From positions 62,001 through 126,000 of the forward strand of contig CAJTJG010000006.1 of the NCBI GenBank assembly GCA_910576785.1: a stretch of 64,000 nt of DNA, read 5' to 3'. Shown here piece by piece: positions 51,787 to 60,238 of this stretch. The notes under the pieces are model-generated. The model made no database searches. It was not told the DNA's origin and saw nothing but the letters and a program-made list of their open reading frames with translations. The first letter of the stretch is position 1. Each line of letters starts with the position of its first letter. The DNA is from an uncultured Duncaniella sp. (GTDB lineage Bacteria; Bacteroidota; Bacteroidia; Bacteroidales; Muribaculaceae). Position numbers and translations under genes: made by a program.

Positions 51787-53205
51787 TTGGAACAAGTATT
51801 TTCCTATATCATCGGCCTCGGTGCAGCCGTGATGATGCCCATTATCTTCACAATTCTCGGACTCTGCATCGGCCTCGGGTTCGGCAAGTCCCTGATGTCC
51901 GGTCTGAAAGTCGGAGTGGGCTTCGTAGGTCTGTCAATCGTGACCGCACTGCTCACCTCCGCCCTTGGTCCCGCGCTTAACGAGGTGGTGGATATCTACG
52001 ATCTTCAGCTCAAGGTATTCGACATGGGCTGGCCCGCAGCGGCCGCCGTGGCCTACAATACCGCCGTCGGCGCGTTCATCATCCCGGTATGTCTCGGTGT
52101 CAATCTGATACTGCTCCTTGTCAAGGGTACCCGCACCGTCAACATCGACCTGTGGAACTACTGGCATTTCGCCTTCATCGGAGCTGTGGTCTACTTTGCC
52201 TCCGGTTCCATTATGTGGGGATTCTTCGCAGCCATAATATGCTATATAATCACACTCGTGATCGCTGACATGACCGCGCGGAAGTTCCAGTCATTCTACT
52301 CCGGCATGGAGGGTATCTCCATCCCCCAGCCTTTCTGCGCAGGATTCGTGCCCTTTGCATGGGCTATCAACAAGGTGCTCGACAAGATCCCCTTCATCCG
52401 CACACTGGAGATCGACGCCGAGGGTATGAAGAAGAAATTCGGCATACTCGGCGAGCCGCTCTTCCTCGGTATAGTGGTTGGTGTGGCCATAGGTTGCCTT
52501 ACCTGCACATCATTCGGGGAGATCACCGACAAGGTGCCTTACATCCTTGGTCTCGGTATCAAGATGGGAGCCGTCATGGAACTCATCCCCCGTGTCACCG
52601 TGCTCTTTATCGAGGGTCTGCGCCCCATCTCCGACGCTACCCGCGAGCTTATAGCCCGCAAGTTCCGTGGTGCGAGCGGCCTATCCATCGGCATGAGCCC
52701 GGCTCTCGTCATAGGCCATCCCACCACTCTGGTGGTATCGCTCCTGCTCATCCCCGTGACCCTCTTCCTGGCAGTCATCCTGCCCGGCAATGAGTTCCTG
52801 CCCCTCGCATCGCTAGCCGGTATGTTCTACATATTCCCGCTCGTGCTCCCATTCACCAAGGGTAACGTCGTGAAGACATTTATCATCGGCCTCGTGGTCA
52901 TCGTGATGGGACTCTATCTGGTCACCTATCTCGCCGCACCGTTCACCCTGGCGGCCCACGACGTGTTCGCCACCACCGGTGATGCTGCCGTGGCTATCCC
53001 CGATGGTTTCTCCGGAGGTAGCCTTGACTTCGCAGGAAGCCCCTTCTCGGCCCTCATCTACTTCTGCTGCGAGAACCTGCGCTACGCAGGCGCAACTTTC
53101 TTAGTGGTGCTCACATGCGGACTGGTAGTGATCAACCGCCGCAACATCAACAAGGTAGAACGTGAGGATATTGCCGCCGACATGCGTGCCGACAGCAAAA
53201 AATGA
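51787..53205 (+). CDS. Orphan PTS galactitol-type IIC permease
   Basis: This 472-residue polytopic membrane protein aligns with GatC, the IIC subunit of the galactitol PTS, from its first residues (SYIIGLGAAVMMPI) through GVGFVGL, VFDMGWPAAAAVAYNT and VNIDLWNYWHF. No IIA or IIB domain is fused or adjacent, and PTS systems are rare in Bacteroidota, so it may work as a plain permease. The start is a TTG at 51787: no ATG exists between it and the in-frame stop at 51748, and later ATGs would cut the first helix. Its place between kduD and kduI suggests a uronate-derived substrate. Confidence 0.82.
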   Translation: MEQVFSYIIGLGAAVMMPIIFTILGLCIGLGFGKSLMSGLKVGVGFVGLSIVTALLTSALGPALNEVVDIYDLQLKVFDMGWPAAAAVAYNTAVGAFIIPVCLGVNLILLLVKGTRTVNIDLWNYWHFAFIGAVVYFASGSIMWGFFAAIICYIITLVIADMTARKFQSFYSGMEGISIPQPFCAGFVPFAWAINKVLDKIPFIRTLEIDAEGMKKKFGILGEPLFLGIVVGVAIGCLTCTSFGEITDKVPYILGLGIKMGAVMELIPRVTVLFIEGLRPISDATRELIARKFRGASGLSIGMSPALVIGHPTTLVVSLLLIPVTLFLAVILPGNEFLPLASLAGMFYIFPLVLPFTKGNVVKTFIIGLVVIVMGLYLVTYLAAPFTLAAHDVFATTGDAAVAIPDGFSGGSLDFAGSPFSALIYFCCENLRYAGATFLVVLTCGLVVINRRNINKVEREDIAADMRADSKK

Positions 53206-53233
53206 TAATCGTTACAACACTTCATTACACACA

Positions 53234-54154
53234 ATGAAAAAAATATTTATAACCGCCGCTATGGCTCTCGCCACACTATCCACAATGGCACAGACTGAAT
53301 ATTCAATTCTCCGCGCCTGTCACCCCGACGACGTGAAGCACTACGACACCGACCAGCTCCGCAAGCACTTCATGATGCCCAAGGTAATGGAACAGGACAA
53401 GATAAACCTCACATACTCCATGTATGACCGTCTCATATACGGAGGTGTCGTGCCCGTATCGAAGACCGTAACTCTCGAGGCCATCGACCCGCTCAAGGCA
53501 GACTACTTCCTGGAGCGCCGAGAGCTCGGAGTGATCAACATCGGCGGTGACGGTATCGTCAATGTAGACGGAAAGGACTATGAGCTCCACTTCAAGGACG
53601 CACTCTATGTAGGACGTGGCAACAAGAACGTGACATTCCGCTCGAAGGACGCATCCAACCCCGCCAAGTTCTATATCAACTCCACCACAGCCCACAAGGA
53701 GTACAAGACCCAGCTCATCACTATCGACGGCCGCAAGGGTTCCATCAAGGCAAACTGCATCAAGGCCGGCTCGCTCGAGGAGAGCAATGACCGTGTGATC
53801 AACCAGCTCATCGTGTCCAATGTGCTCGAGGAGGGCCCCTGCCAGCTGCAGATGGGTCTCACCGAGCTCAAGCCCGGCAGCGTATGGAACACCATGCCCG
53901 CCCACACACATGACCGTCGCGTGGAAGCTTATTTCTACTTCAACGTTCCCGAGGGGAATGCTATCTGCCACCTCATGGGCGAGCCTCAGGAGAACCGTCT
54001 GATATGGCTCCACAACGAACAGGCCGTGATGTCGCCCGAATGGTCGATACATGCCGCCGCAGGTACATCCAACTACATGTTCATCTGGGGCATGGGTGGT
54101 GAGAACCTCAACTATGGCGACATGGACAAGGTGACCTATCTCGAAATGAAGTAA
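53234..54154 (+). CDS. kduI: 5-dehydro-4-deoxy-D-glucuronate isomerase, apparently exported
   Basis: The body of this protein (306 residues) matches KduI: RRELGVINIGGDG, KDALYVGRGNK, the metal-binding NTMPAHTHDRRVEAYFYF and the terminal WSIHAAAGTSNYMFIWGMGGEN. KduI converts 5-dehydro-4-deoxy-D-glucuronate to 3-deoxy-D-glycero-2,5-hexodiulosonate. Unlike E. coli KduI (278 residues), it begins with a typical signal peptide (MKK, hydrophobic core, cleavage near TMA-Q at residue 19). It lies 28 bases after the IIC gene. ATG 53234 is chosen because earlier in-frame starts lie within the IIC gene. Confidence 0.9.
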   Translation: MKKIFITAAMALATLSTMAQTEYSILRACHPDDVKHYDTDQLRKHFMMPKVMEQDKINLTYSMYDRLIYGGVVPVSKTVTLEAIDPLKADYFLERRELGVINIGGDGIVNVDGKDYELHFKDALYVGRGNKNVTFRSKDASNPAKFYINSTTAHKEYKTQLITIDGRKGSIKANCIKAGSLEESNDRVINQLIVSNVLEEGPCQLQMGLTELKPGSVWNTMPAHTHDRRVEAYFYFNVPEGNAICHLMGEPQENRLIWLHNEQAVMSPEWSIHAAAGTSNYMFIWGMGGENLNYGDMDKVTYLEMK

Positions 54155-54174
54155 CTGACCCCCAAATCCTATTG

Positions 54175-54939
54175 ATGAACCGGATAAAACAGATAATCCG
54201 ACATTCGGCCCATACAGCTGAAGTGGTGATCGAGTCAGCCTCGGTCGCCACCTCGGCTCGTCCGGGTCATTTTGTCATGATACGTTTCAGCGAGGATCTG
54301 CCCCGTATCCCGTTCACTATCATTGCCACCGACCCCGAAAACAGTACTTTCACCATCCTTATACATAAGGGTGAACGTCTGACTCACCTCATCGACTCAC
54401 TGGAACCGGGACGGGAACTCCCGAATCTGCTTGGGCCTCTCGGGCAGGCTTTTGAAGTAAAGAACTACGGTACGGTGATCTGCATCGGAGATGGCGTGGG
54501 ATTTGTCCCTGTCCTCCCTATCATCAAGGCGCTGAAAAGTGTGGGGTGCAGAGTCATAACCGTACTGTCGGAATTCACGGAGCAGAACACATGTCTGCGC
54601 TCTATGGCCGAGCCATACAGCGACCAGCTGCTGCACTCAGCCTCGGTAGACGAAGCTGTGGAACGTGTGAGATCGGTAATCGACTCGGAGCCTGTCAACC
54701 TCGTGGTGATGACCGGCCCCACCGATATGATGAAAATGATAGCCGACACCACACGGCTCCGCGGCATCCCGTCGCGATGCATTCTCAACATGATAATGCT
54801 CGATGGCGTGGGAATATGCGGCATATGCAGAGTGATGGTGGACGGCAAGCGTAAGCTGACATGTATCGACGGGCCGACTTTTGACGCTCACCTCGTGGAC
54901 TTTGAACAGCTGCTCAACAGGCAGCGCAACTATGTATAG
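54175..54939 (+). CDS. nfnA2: NfnA-like FAD/[2Fe-2S] subunit (copy 2)
   Basis: The 254-residue protein is paralogous to the product at 13948: same barrel, CIGDGVGFVPVLPII nucleotide site and C-terminal cysteine set (C, CGIC, C; about residues 204-226). It starts at ATG 54175, 20 bases after kduI, and is followed by nfnB2 after 6 bases. Its location inside the uronate block suggests a link between ferredoxin/NADPH and the NAD(P)H used by KduD. Confidence 0.85.
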   Translation: MNRIKQIIRHSAHTAEVVIESASVATSARPGHFVMIRFSEDLPRIPFTIIATDPENSTFTILIHKGERLTHLIDSLEPGRELPNLLGPLGQAFEVKNYGTVICIGDGVGFVPVLPIIKALKSVGCRVITVLSEFTEQNTCLRSMAEPYSDQLLHSASVDEAVERVRSVIDSEPVNLVVMTGPTDMMKMIADTTRLRGIPSRCILNMIMLDGVGICGICRVMVDGKRKLTCIDGPTFDAHLVDFEQLLNRQRNYV

Positions 54940-54945
54940 CCGATT

Positions 54946-56454
54946 ATGACACAGCAAGAAGAATCCAATCTCGTATCGCGCGACGCCCAATGGCGCGAGG
55001 AGTTGCGTAAAAGTATCCCCACAAAGGAACGTACAGCTCTTCCCCGCGTCAAGATGCCTGAGCTCGAGGAGTCATACCGCATAAAGTGTGACGACGAGGT
55101 AAACCAGGGCCTTTCCATCCAGCAGGCCGTGCTCGAGGCAAGGCGTTGCCTTGACTGTCCGGATCCGGGATGCATGAAGGGCTGCCCCGTGTCAAACCAT
55201 ATCCCGGCATTCATAAAGAACATCGAGCGCCACCGCTTTGCCGAAGCTCTTGAGGTTCTGTCGCTCACCACCGTGCTCCCGGCTGTGTGCGGACGCGTGT
55301 GTCCGCAGGAAAAACAGTGCGAGGCAGGATGTGTGTACAACAAAATGAAGAAACCTCCGGTGGCCATAGGCAATCTGGAACGTTTCGTGGCCGACTTCAA
55401 CCGAGAGGTGAACCGCCATGACCATATAGATGAAAGCCGACAGACCACCCCGGTGCCGTTCTTCGGCGGAATAAAGATAGCTGTGGTGGGCTCGGGGCCT
55501 TCAGGTCTCGCATTCGCAGGCGACATGGCCAAGCGTGGCTATGATGTGACTGTGTTCGAGGCTCTTGACCGCCTGGGCGGTGTGCTGAAATATGGTATTC
55601 CCGAATTTTGCCTGCCGAAGGACGTGGTCAACGCCGAGATAGCCCGAGTGGCCAATCTCGGAGTGAAATTCGAGAAGAACTGTTTCGTCGGCACTACCCT
55701 CCCCTACGAGGATCTTCACGCCAGAGGATTCAAAGGGATCTATGTGGCCACCGGAGCTGGAAAACCCCGCTTCATGGGCATAAAAGGTGAAAACCTGCCC
55801 GGAGTGATGACCGCCAATGAGTATCTCATACGCTACAATCTGGCCCATCATGAGATATATGGACAGAATGTGATGTCGCTCAAGCGCCGCCGCGTGGCTG
55901 TGATCGGAGCCGGCAATACTGCGATGGATGCTGTCCGCGCCGCCCGGAGACTCGGAGCGGAACGTGCCATGATCATCTACCGCCGTGGACAGGATGAGAT
56001 CCCGGCCCGTGCGGAGGAAGTGCGCCATGCCCAGGAAGAGGGAGTGGAATTCCTCACGCTCCATAATCCCGTGGAGTATATAGCAGACGACAAGGGTATG
56101 CTATGCGGAGTGAAGCTCCAGAAGATGAGACTCGGCGAGCCTGATGAGTCAGGCCGACGCACACCGGAGGAGATACCCGGAGCCATCGAGGAGATCGAGA
56201 TAGATCTGGCGGTGGTGTGTGTAGGCTATCTTCCCAATCCGCCGGCTCTCACCGAGGATATAGAGCTGACGCGCAAAGGTATGATCGTGGTCGATGCCGA
56301 GAGCGGAAAGTCTAAGATGCCATCTGTATATGCCGGCGGTGACATAGTGCGTGGCGCATCCACCGTCATCCTTGCCATGGGCGACGGACGCAGAGCCGCC
56401 AAGGCAATGTCGGAGGCTTTCGAGAAAATCATAAGCAATACCACCCTGACCTGA
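54946..56454 (+). CDS. nfnB2: NfnB-like large subunit, GltA-type (copy 2)
   Basis: The 502-residue flavoprotein is the paralogue of the product at 14735. It has [4Fe-4S] cysteine groups CLDCPDPGCMKGCP and CGRVCPQEKQCEAGC, FAD site VVGSGPSGLA and NADPH site VIGAGNTAMDA. It shares the N-terminal REELRKSIPTKERTALPR block with copy 1 (RVELRNSLPTKERTSIPR). No glutamine-amidotransferase domain is present. kdgK follows after 53 bases. Confidence 0.87.
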   Translation: MTQQEESNLVSRDAQWREELRKSIPTKERTALPRVKMPELEESYRIKCDDEVNQGLSIQQAVLEARRCLDCPDPGCMKGCPVSNHIPAFIKNIERHRFAEALEVLSLTTVLPAVCGRVCPQEKQCEAGCVYNKMKKPPVAIGNLERFVADFNREVNRHDHIDESRQTTPVPFFGGIKIAVVGSGPSGLAFAGDMAKRGYDVTVFEALDRLGGVLKYGIPEFCLPKDVVNAEIARVANLGVKFEKNCFVGTTLPYEDLHARGFKGIYVATGAGKPRFMGIKGENLPGVMTANEYLIRYNLAHHEIYGQNVMSLKRRRVAVIGAGNTAMDAVRAARRLGAERAMIIYRRGQDEIPARAEEVRHAQEEGVEFLTLHNPVEYIADDKGMLCGVKLQKMRLGEPDESGRRTPEEIPGAIEEIEIDLAVVCVGYLPNPPALTEDIELTRKGMIVVDAESGKSKMPSVYAGGDIVRGASTVILAMGDGRRAAKAMSEAFEKIISNTTLT

Positions 56455-56507
56455 TATAAGAATAGCAAAAATCAATAAATCAACCCTTAATAATCAAAAT
56501 TTTACCA

Positions 56508-57527
56508 ATGAAAGTAGTAACACTTGGCGAGATCATGCTCCGCCTTTCGCCCGCCGGCAACAACCGCTTTGTACAGGTTGACAATTTCGACGTCATCTGG
56601 GGTGGCGGCGAGGCCAACGTAGCCGTTTCATGTGCCAACTATGGACATGACGCTTATTTCGTATCCAAACTTCCCAAACATGAGATCGGTCAGGCCGCTG
56701 TGAACGCACTCCGTCGTTACGGCGTACACACCGAGCATATCGCACGCGGTGGAGACCGTGTGGGCATCTACTATTGCGAGACCGGCGCATCCATGCGTCC
56801 CTCGAAAGTCATCTATGACCGTGCCAACTCCGCCATCTCTGAGGCAGATCCTGCCGACTTCGACTTCGACAAGATCATGGAGGGCGCCGACTGGTTCCAC
56901 TGGAGCGGTATCACCCCCGCTATCTCTGACAAGGCTGCCGAGCTCACCCGCCTTGCCTGCGAGGCTGCAAAGCGTCACGGCGTGACTGTCAGCGTTGACC
57001 TCAACTTCCGCAAGAAACTGTGGACAAAGGAGAAAGCTCAGTCCATCATGCGTCCGCTCATGAAGTATGTCGATGTGTGCATCGGCAACGAGGAGGACGC
57101 AGAGCTCTGCCTCGGCTTCAAACCCGATGCCGACGTAGAAGGCGGCGAAACCAATGCCGAAGGATACAAGGGCATTTTCAAGGCCATGGCCAAGGAGTTT
57201 GACTTCAAGTATGTGATCTCCACCCTCCGTGAGAGCTATTCCGCCACCCACAATGGCTGGAAGGCTATGATCTACAATGGCGAGGAGTTCTACGAGAGCA
57301 AGCGCTATGACATCAATCCCATCATTGACCGTGTAGGTGGCGGTGACTCCTTCTCCGGCGGTATCATCCACGGTCTGCTCACCATGCCCAACCAGGCTGA
57401 CGCACTCGAGTTTGCCGTAGCAGCATCCGCTCTGAAGCACACCATCCCCGGTGACTTCAACCTTGTAAGCGTGGATGAGGTCAACTCTCTCGCCGGTGGC
57501 AACGCCAACGGTCGCGTGCAGCGCTAA
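56508..57527 (+). CDS. kdgK: 2-keto-3-deoxygluconate kinase
   Basis: The 339-residue PfkB-family sugar kinase phosphorylates 2-keto-3-deoxygluconate. It starts MKVVTLGEIMLRLSP, has WGGGEANVAVSCA in the substrate region and the catalytic GGGDSFSGGIIHGL near residue 278. Together with KduI and KduD it completes the path from 5-dehydro-4-deoxy-D-glucuronate to 2-keto-3-deoxy-6-phosphogluconate. No aldolase (eda) gene is in the block. Confidence 0.92.
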   Translation: MKVVTLGEIMLRLSPAGNNRFVQVDNFDVIWGGGEANVAVSCANYGHDAYFVSKLPKHEIGQAAVNALRRYGVHTEHIARGGDRVGIYYCETGASMRPSKVIYDRANSAISEADPADFDFDKIMEGADWFHWSGITPAISDKAAELTRLACEAAKRHGVTVSVDLNFRKKLWTKEKAQSIMRPLMKYVDVCIGNEEDAELCLGFKPDADVEGGETNAEGYKGIFKAMAKEFDFKYVISTLRESYSATHNGWKAMIYNGEEFYESKRYDINPIIDRVGGGDSFSGGIIHGLLTMPNQADALEFAVAASALKHTIPGDFNLVSVDEVNSLAGGNANGRVQR

Positions 57528-57571
57528 TCATCCGGCCGTGGTCATGTCACATCAGTGACAGACCGCAGAAG

Positions 57572-57657
57572 GACGAATAAAGATCAAAAGTGACAGAGAA
57601 TCATTGATTGTCGCTCTGACAATTAACACTCTCTGTCACTTTTGATCTTTATTCGTC
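57572..57657. terminator. 28-bp perfect inverted repeat, bidirectional terminator
   Basis: Arms 57572-57599 and 57630-57657 are perfectly complementary. The 30-base loop holds its own small stem (attgtc/gacaat). It lies between the convergent kdgK and the lipoprotein gene, so it should end both. The arm length is exceptional for a terminator. Confidence 0.8.
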
Positions 57658-57681
57658 TTTCTGTATAGCGGTATAATTGGT

Positions 57682-58437
57682 TCAGATAGATGAACTTACG
57701 AGGAAATGCACTCTTGTATAGAGGCTTTCCTGTCTTACATACATCATCACTTCTGCTTTTCCGCCAGGGGTATAAGAGGTGTTGGAGAATTCAATCTTGT
57801 TGTCTATGATTTTAACTGTCAGACTTCTACACAGATCTGACCCAACGGCATCATAAATATCATAATTGGTACCTATCTTGACTTTCTTGTCAAACGTGTA
57901 GGTGGCATGCTCTCCAGATCTACCATCATCCCATGATTTCAAAAATATGGGATAAGACGTATCCCATTCCGGAATATTTACGGGAGTGGGCGTGCACTCA
58001 GCATATCGCACCTTGGCGCCGCTTATGGCTTTGTCTCTATCGTAGATCCAAGAGTCGACGTATAGATTATAGTATGTCCCAGTGACAGGGAAAGCCCGTG
58101 CACCGGCGATCTCTTTAATATCTCCAGCCATGACAATCTGATAGAAATTTCCCGGAGAGACTGCCACCTCGCGAGCGATCTGCGAAAGATCGGGATTTTG
58201 ATTGAAGTTACCTTTACGGCCCAAGTCAACTATGCCGCAATAGGACGATTGGAAATTGTTTGATGCATTGATATGCACATCCGATTCTCCTATTGTTGTC
58301 CCTCCGTTGTCACTGTTCATCAGGTTGACCGTTATTGCATTGTCGGGGATATTCGGTTCATCGTCATCACTGCATGCAGTCATAAAAAAGCTGAGGGAGG
58401 AAAGAATCGGGAGGATAAGTGTGTAGTAAGGCTTCAT
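57682..58437 (-). CDS. Lipoprotein of unknown function (DUF5036-like)
   Basis: The 251-residue protein has a lipoprotein signal (lipobox MTAC, Cys22) followed by an acidic SDDDEP linker. The rest is beta-rich with no enzyme motif. The pattern AITVNLMNSDNGGTTIG, IAREVAVSPGNFYQI and the overall length recall the Bacteroides DUF5036 lipoproteins, from memory. It appears monocistronic. I found no convincing promoter. Confidence 0.7.
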   Translation of the reverse strand: MKPYYTLILPILSSLSFFMTACSDDDEPNIPDNAITVNLMNSDNGGTTIGESDVHINASNNFQSSYCGIVDLGRKGNFNQNPDLSQIAREVAVSPGNFYQIVMAGDIKEIAGARAFPVTGTYYNLYVDSWIYDRDKAISGAKVRYAECTPTPVNIPEWDTSYPIFLKSWDDGRSGEHATYTFDKKVKIGTNYDIYDAVGSDLCRSLTVKIIDNKIEFSNTSYTPGGKAEVMMYVRQESLYTRVHFLVSSSI

Positions 58438-58575
58438 TCTTTTTAATTATGTTTGCTTCTGATTTTTTAAGATGTCGCGGACAGACCGATGTCAGTCCAA
58501 TTGCGAAATTACAAAATATTTATGAATCGAAGCCTGTACCAACCGGGGAAATCCAAAAACAAATCCAATTAAAAT

Positions 58576-59001
58576 CTACCAATAATATGAATTTTTACGG
58601 ACAGATACTACCTTGCCATTCTGCACACCGATGTTGTATCCCTCCGGATATCTCCATATCTCGGCCGGTTTTCCATCGTATGTGGTCTGCTCTCTTTTTA
58701 TCGGATCGCCAAACGCTTCAACGAGCATTGCTTTCGTCATCCCCTCGGCCACATGCTGAAATGCAATTTTTTCGCCATCGTCTTTTCCATATCGGGAGAT
58801 AAGGCTGTCAACACGTTCCTTAGCGACAAATCCGGCTACGACATGCCCGTATGGTATACCTTTCAGCCGTTGGCCATTGCTGTCCTCGAGAATAAGATAT
58901 GCACCGTTGTCATGTAGGTCTACCGCCATGTCAACGGCCCGGTAGGCAGTCCCTTCTTCAGTTTGTATCGTACCACCGGTGACCCGCGCATGCGGGTCCA
59001 C
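58576..59001 (-). pseudogene. Probable 5'-truncated gene, hypothetical protein remnant
   Basis: A frame of 141 codons ends in a natural-looking C-terminus (GVQNGKVVSVRKNSYYW). It begins only with a GTG at 59001, preceded immediately by an in-frame stop. No ATG precedes the conserved-looking core; the first ATG is 26 codons in. The GTG falls at a cluster of GC-rich hairpins (58981-59074), suggesting that the 5' part was lost there. It could also be a small intact cytoplasmic protein starting at the internal ATG. I do not recognise the family. Confidence 0.5.
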
Positions 59002-59074
59002 AAATCCTTAATGATCAAGGGTCGGCGGGTGATGCCACCCGCCGCTATTGGCTGGACACCCGCTATCGCGGGTG
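58981..59074. repeat. Cluster of three short GC-rich hairpins (REP-like)
   Basis: Three tetraloop hairpins stand in a row: 58981-58987/58992-58998 (loop GCAT), 59023-59031/59036-59044 (loop ATGC) and 59057-59063/59068-59074 (loop TATC). All share a core of acccgc paired with gcgggt. They resemble repetitive extragenic palindromes. Confidence 0.65.
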
Positions 59075-59185
59075 CGTTGTGTCCTCACCAACCGTTTCTG
59101 TCCGCTGATCCCTTTTTTTACCTATTCATTGAGATGAAGATAACGCTTTAGGGAACTGCGATAATCAGGGTACGATCACGTATGT

Positions 59186-59725
59186 TCAGAATTTTCCGGC
59201 AAGTGCGGCAGCCTGTGCGCATCCATCAGTCTGCGCGATGTCACCCACGTTGAACACACCCGGTACGAGGACCTCTCCCACCATGTCCCATTTCAGCAGG
59301 TTAACTGTGCGCTCCATGGGTATACGTACACCGTCCATAACAGACATGTCGTTCTCCTCGCAGCAGGTGATCAATCCGCATTTCTTTCCGGCAATCGGCT
59401 TTTCGGCCACCATGAATGAGAACAGACGGTCTATCACACCTTTCAGCTGGGCGGGTATCGAATACCAATAGACAGGCATCGCAAACACTACAGCGCCGGC
59501 ATCGAGGATATGTGGCGCTATAATATTGAAATCATCATCAAAGGAACATGCCTTTCCGGTCTTGAAGCATGTGCAGCAGTCCCGACAGCCACCGATATTC
59601 ATCATCGCGGCATCAAACCTCACTATTTCGTGCCCCTTGGCCTCGGCAGCCTCAATGAAAGCAGACACCATGGCAGCAGTGTTGCCATTGCGCCGCGGGC
59701 TGCCGTTAAGTACGACTATCTTCAT
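59186..59725 (-). CDS. Flavodoxin-fold NAD(P)H-dependent oxidoreductase
   Basis: The 179-residue protein (from ATG 59725, MKIVVLNGSPRRNGNT) is of the NADPH-dependent FMN reductase/iron-sulfur flavoprotein type. It has the FMN phosphate-binding loop GSPRRNGNTA, a cysteine group CRDCCTCFKTGKAC (about 47-60) and MPVYWYSIPAQLKG. Its ATG overlaps the NTF2-like stop (ATGA), so the two genes are coupled. They face the HxlR regulator across a palindromic operator, suggesting HxlR control. Confidence 0.88.
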   Translation of the reverse strand: MKIVVLNGSPRRNGNTAAMVSAFIEAAEAKGHEIVRFDAAMMNIGGCRDCCTCFKTGKACSFDDDFNIIAPHILDAGAVVFAMPVYWYSIPAQLKGVIDRLFSFMVAEKPIAGKKCGLITCCEENDMSVMDGVRIPMERTVNLLKWDMVGEVLVPGVFNVGDIAQTDGCAQAAALAGKF

Positions 59726-60105
59726 TTGCTTATGGTATTTGAGTTCTGATTGTAGGCCTTGGCCACACATTTCCATTCTCCGTTGAGTTTCAGCAGCAGG
59801 AGGAAGTCAGTGAAGTCAATACGACCACCCCATCCCTCCTCGAGAACGCGCACCACAGCCACGGTCTCCTCAACGGCAAGGACATCAATCCGAGCCTTGA
59901 AGTTGTCGCCGGCTCCTACGCTGTCCACATTGCGGTAGAACTGGCTGATGGATCCGTGCTCCAGCACTCCATCAAGCATGCCGAACAGCACGGCGTCATC
60001 TGTGAAAAGTTCCTTTGCATAGGCGCTGTTGCCCTCGGCCACACTCTTTACAAACTTCTCAGCGGCTGCTGCCACCGCCCCGTATTCCTTGATCTCGTCT
60101 CTCAT
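59722..60105 (-). CDS. NTF2/SnoaL-like protein
   Basis: The 127-residue protein has the small cone-shaped NTF2-like pattern: an N-terminal helix, KELFTDDAVLFGMLDGVLEHG, then strands ending KLNGEWKCVAKAYNQNSN. Such proteins include small isomerases and binding proteins; the substrate is not known. It heads the minus-strand pair with the flavodoxin gene. Confidence 0.82.
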   Translation of the reverse strand: MRDEIKEYGAVAAAAEKFVKSVAEGNSAYAKELFTDDAVLFGMLDGVLEHGSISQFYRNVDSVGAGDNFKARIDVLAVEETVAVVRVLEEGWGGRIDFTDFLLLLKLNGEWKCVAKAYNQNSNTISK

Positions 60106-60144
60106 AACTTGTATATGTAATTTTTGTATTGATTATTCCGGTCA

Positions 60145-60175
60145 CAAAATTACAATGATAACAAACCTGAGTCAA
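60145..60175 (-). promoter_or_regulatory. Promoter of the NTF2/flavodoxin pair
   Basis: On the minus strand, TTG (60173-60175), 20 bases, then TAATTTTG (60145-60152), about 40 bases before the NTF2-like start. A direct half-site of the operator lies immediately upstream. Confidence 0.65.
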
Positions 60176-60176
60176 G

Positions 60177-60216
60177 TACCGAAAAATTATTCATATACCG
60201 AAAATTTTTTCGGTAT
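60177..60216. promoter_or_regulatory. HxlR operator: palindrome plus direct half-site
   Basis: A 10-bp inverted repeat, ataccgaaaa-TT-ttttcggtat (60195-60216), is accompanied by a direct half-site taccgaaaaa (60177-60186), 19 bp before the matching base of the palindrome. The array lies between the divergent promoters of the hxlR and NTF2/flavodoxin genes, where binding could control both. Confidence 0.75.
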
Positions 60217-60238
60217 TCTGATTCCCAGATATATTCGC

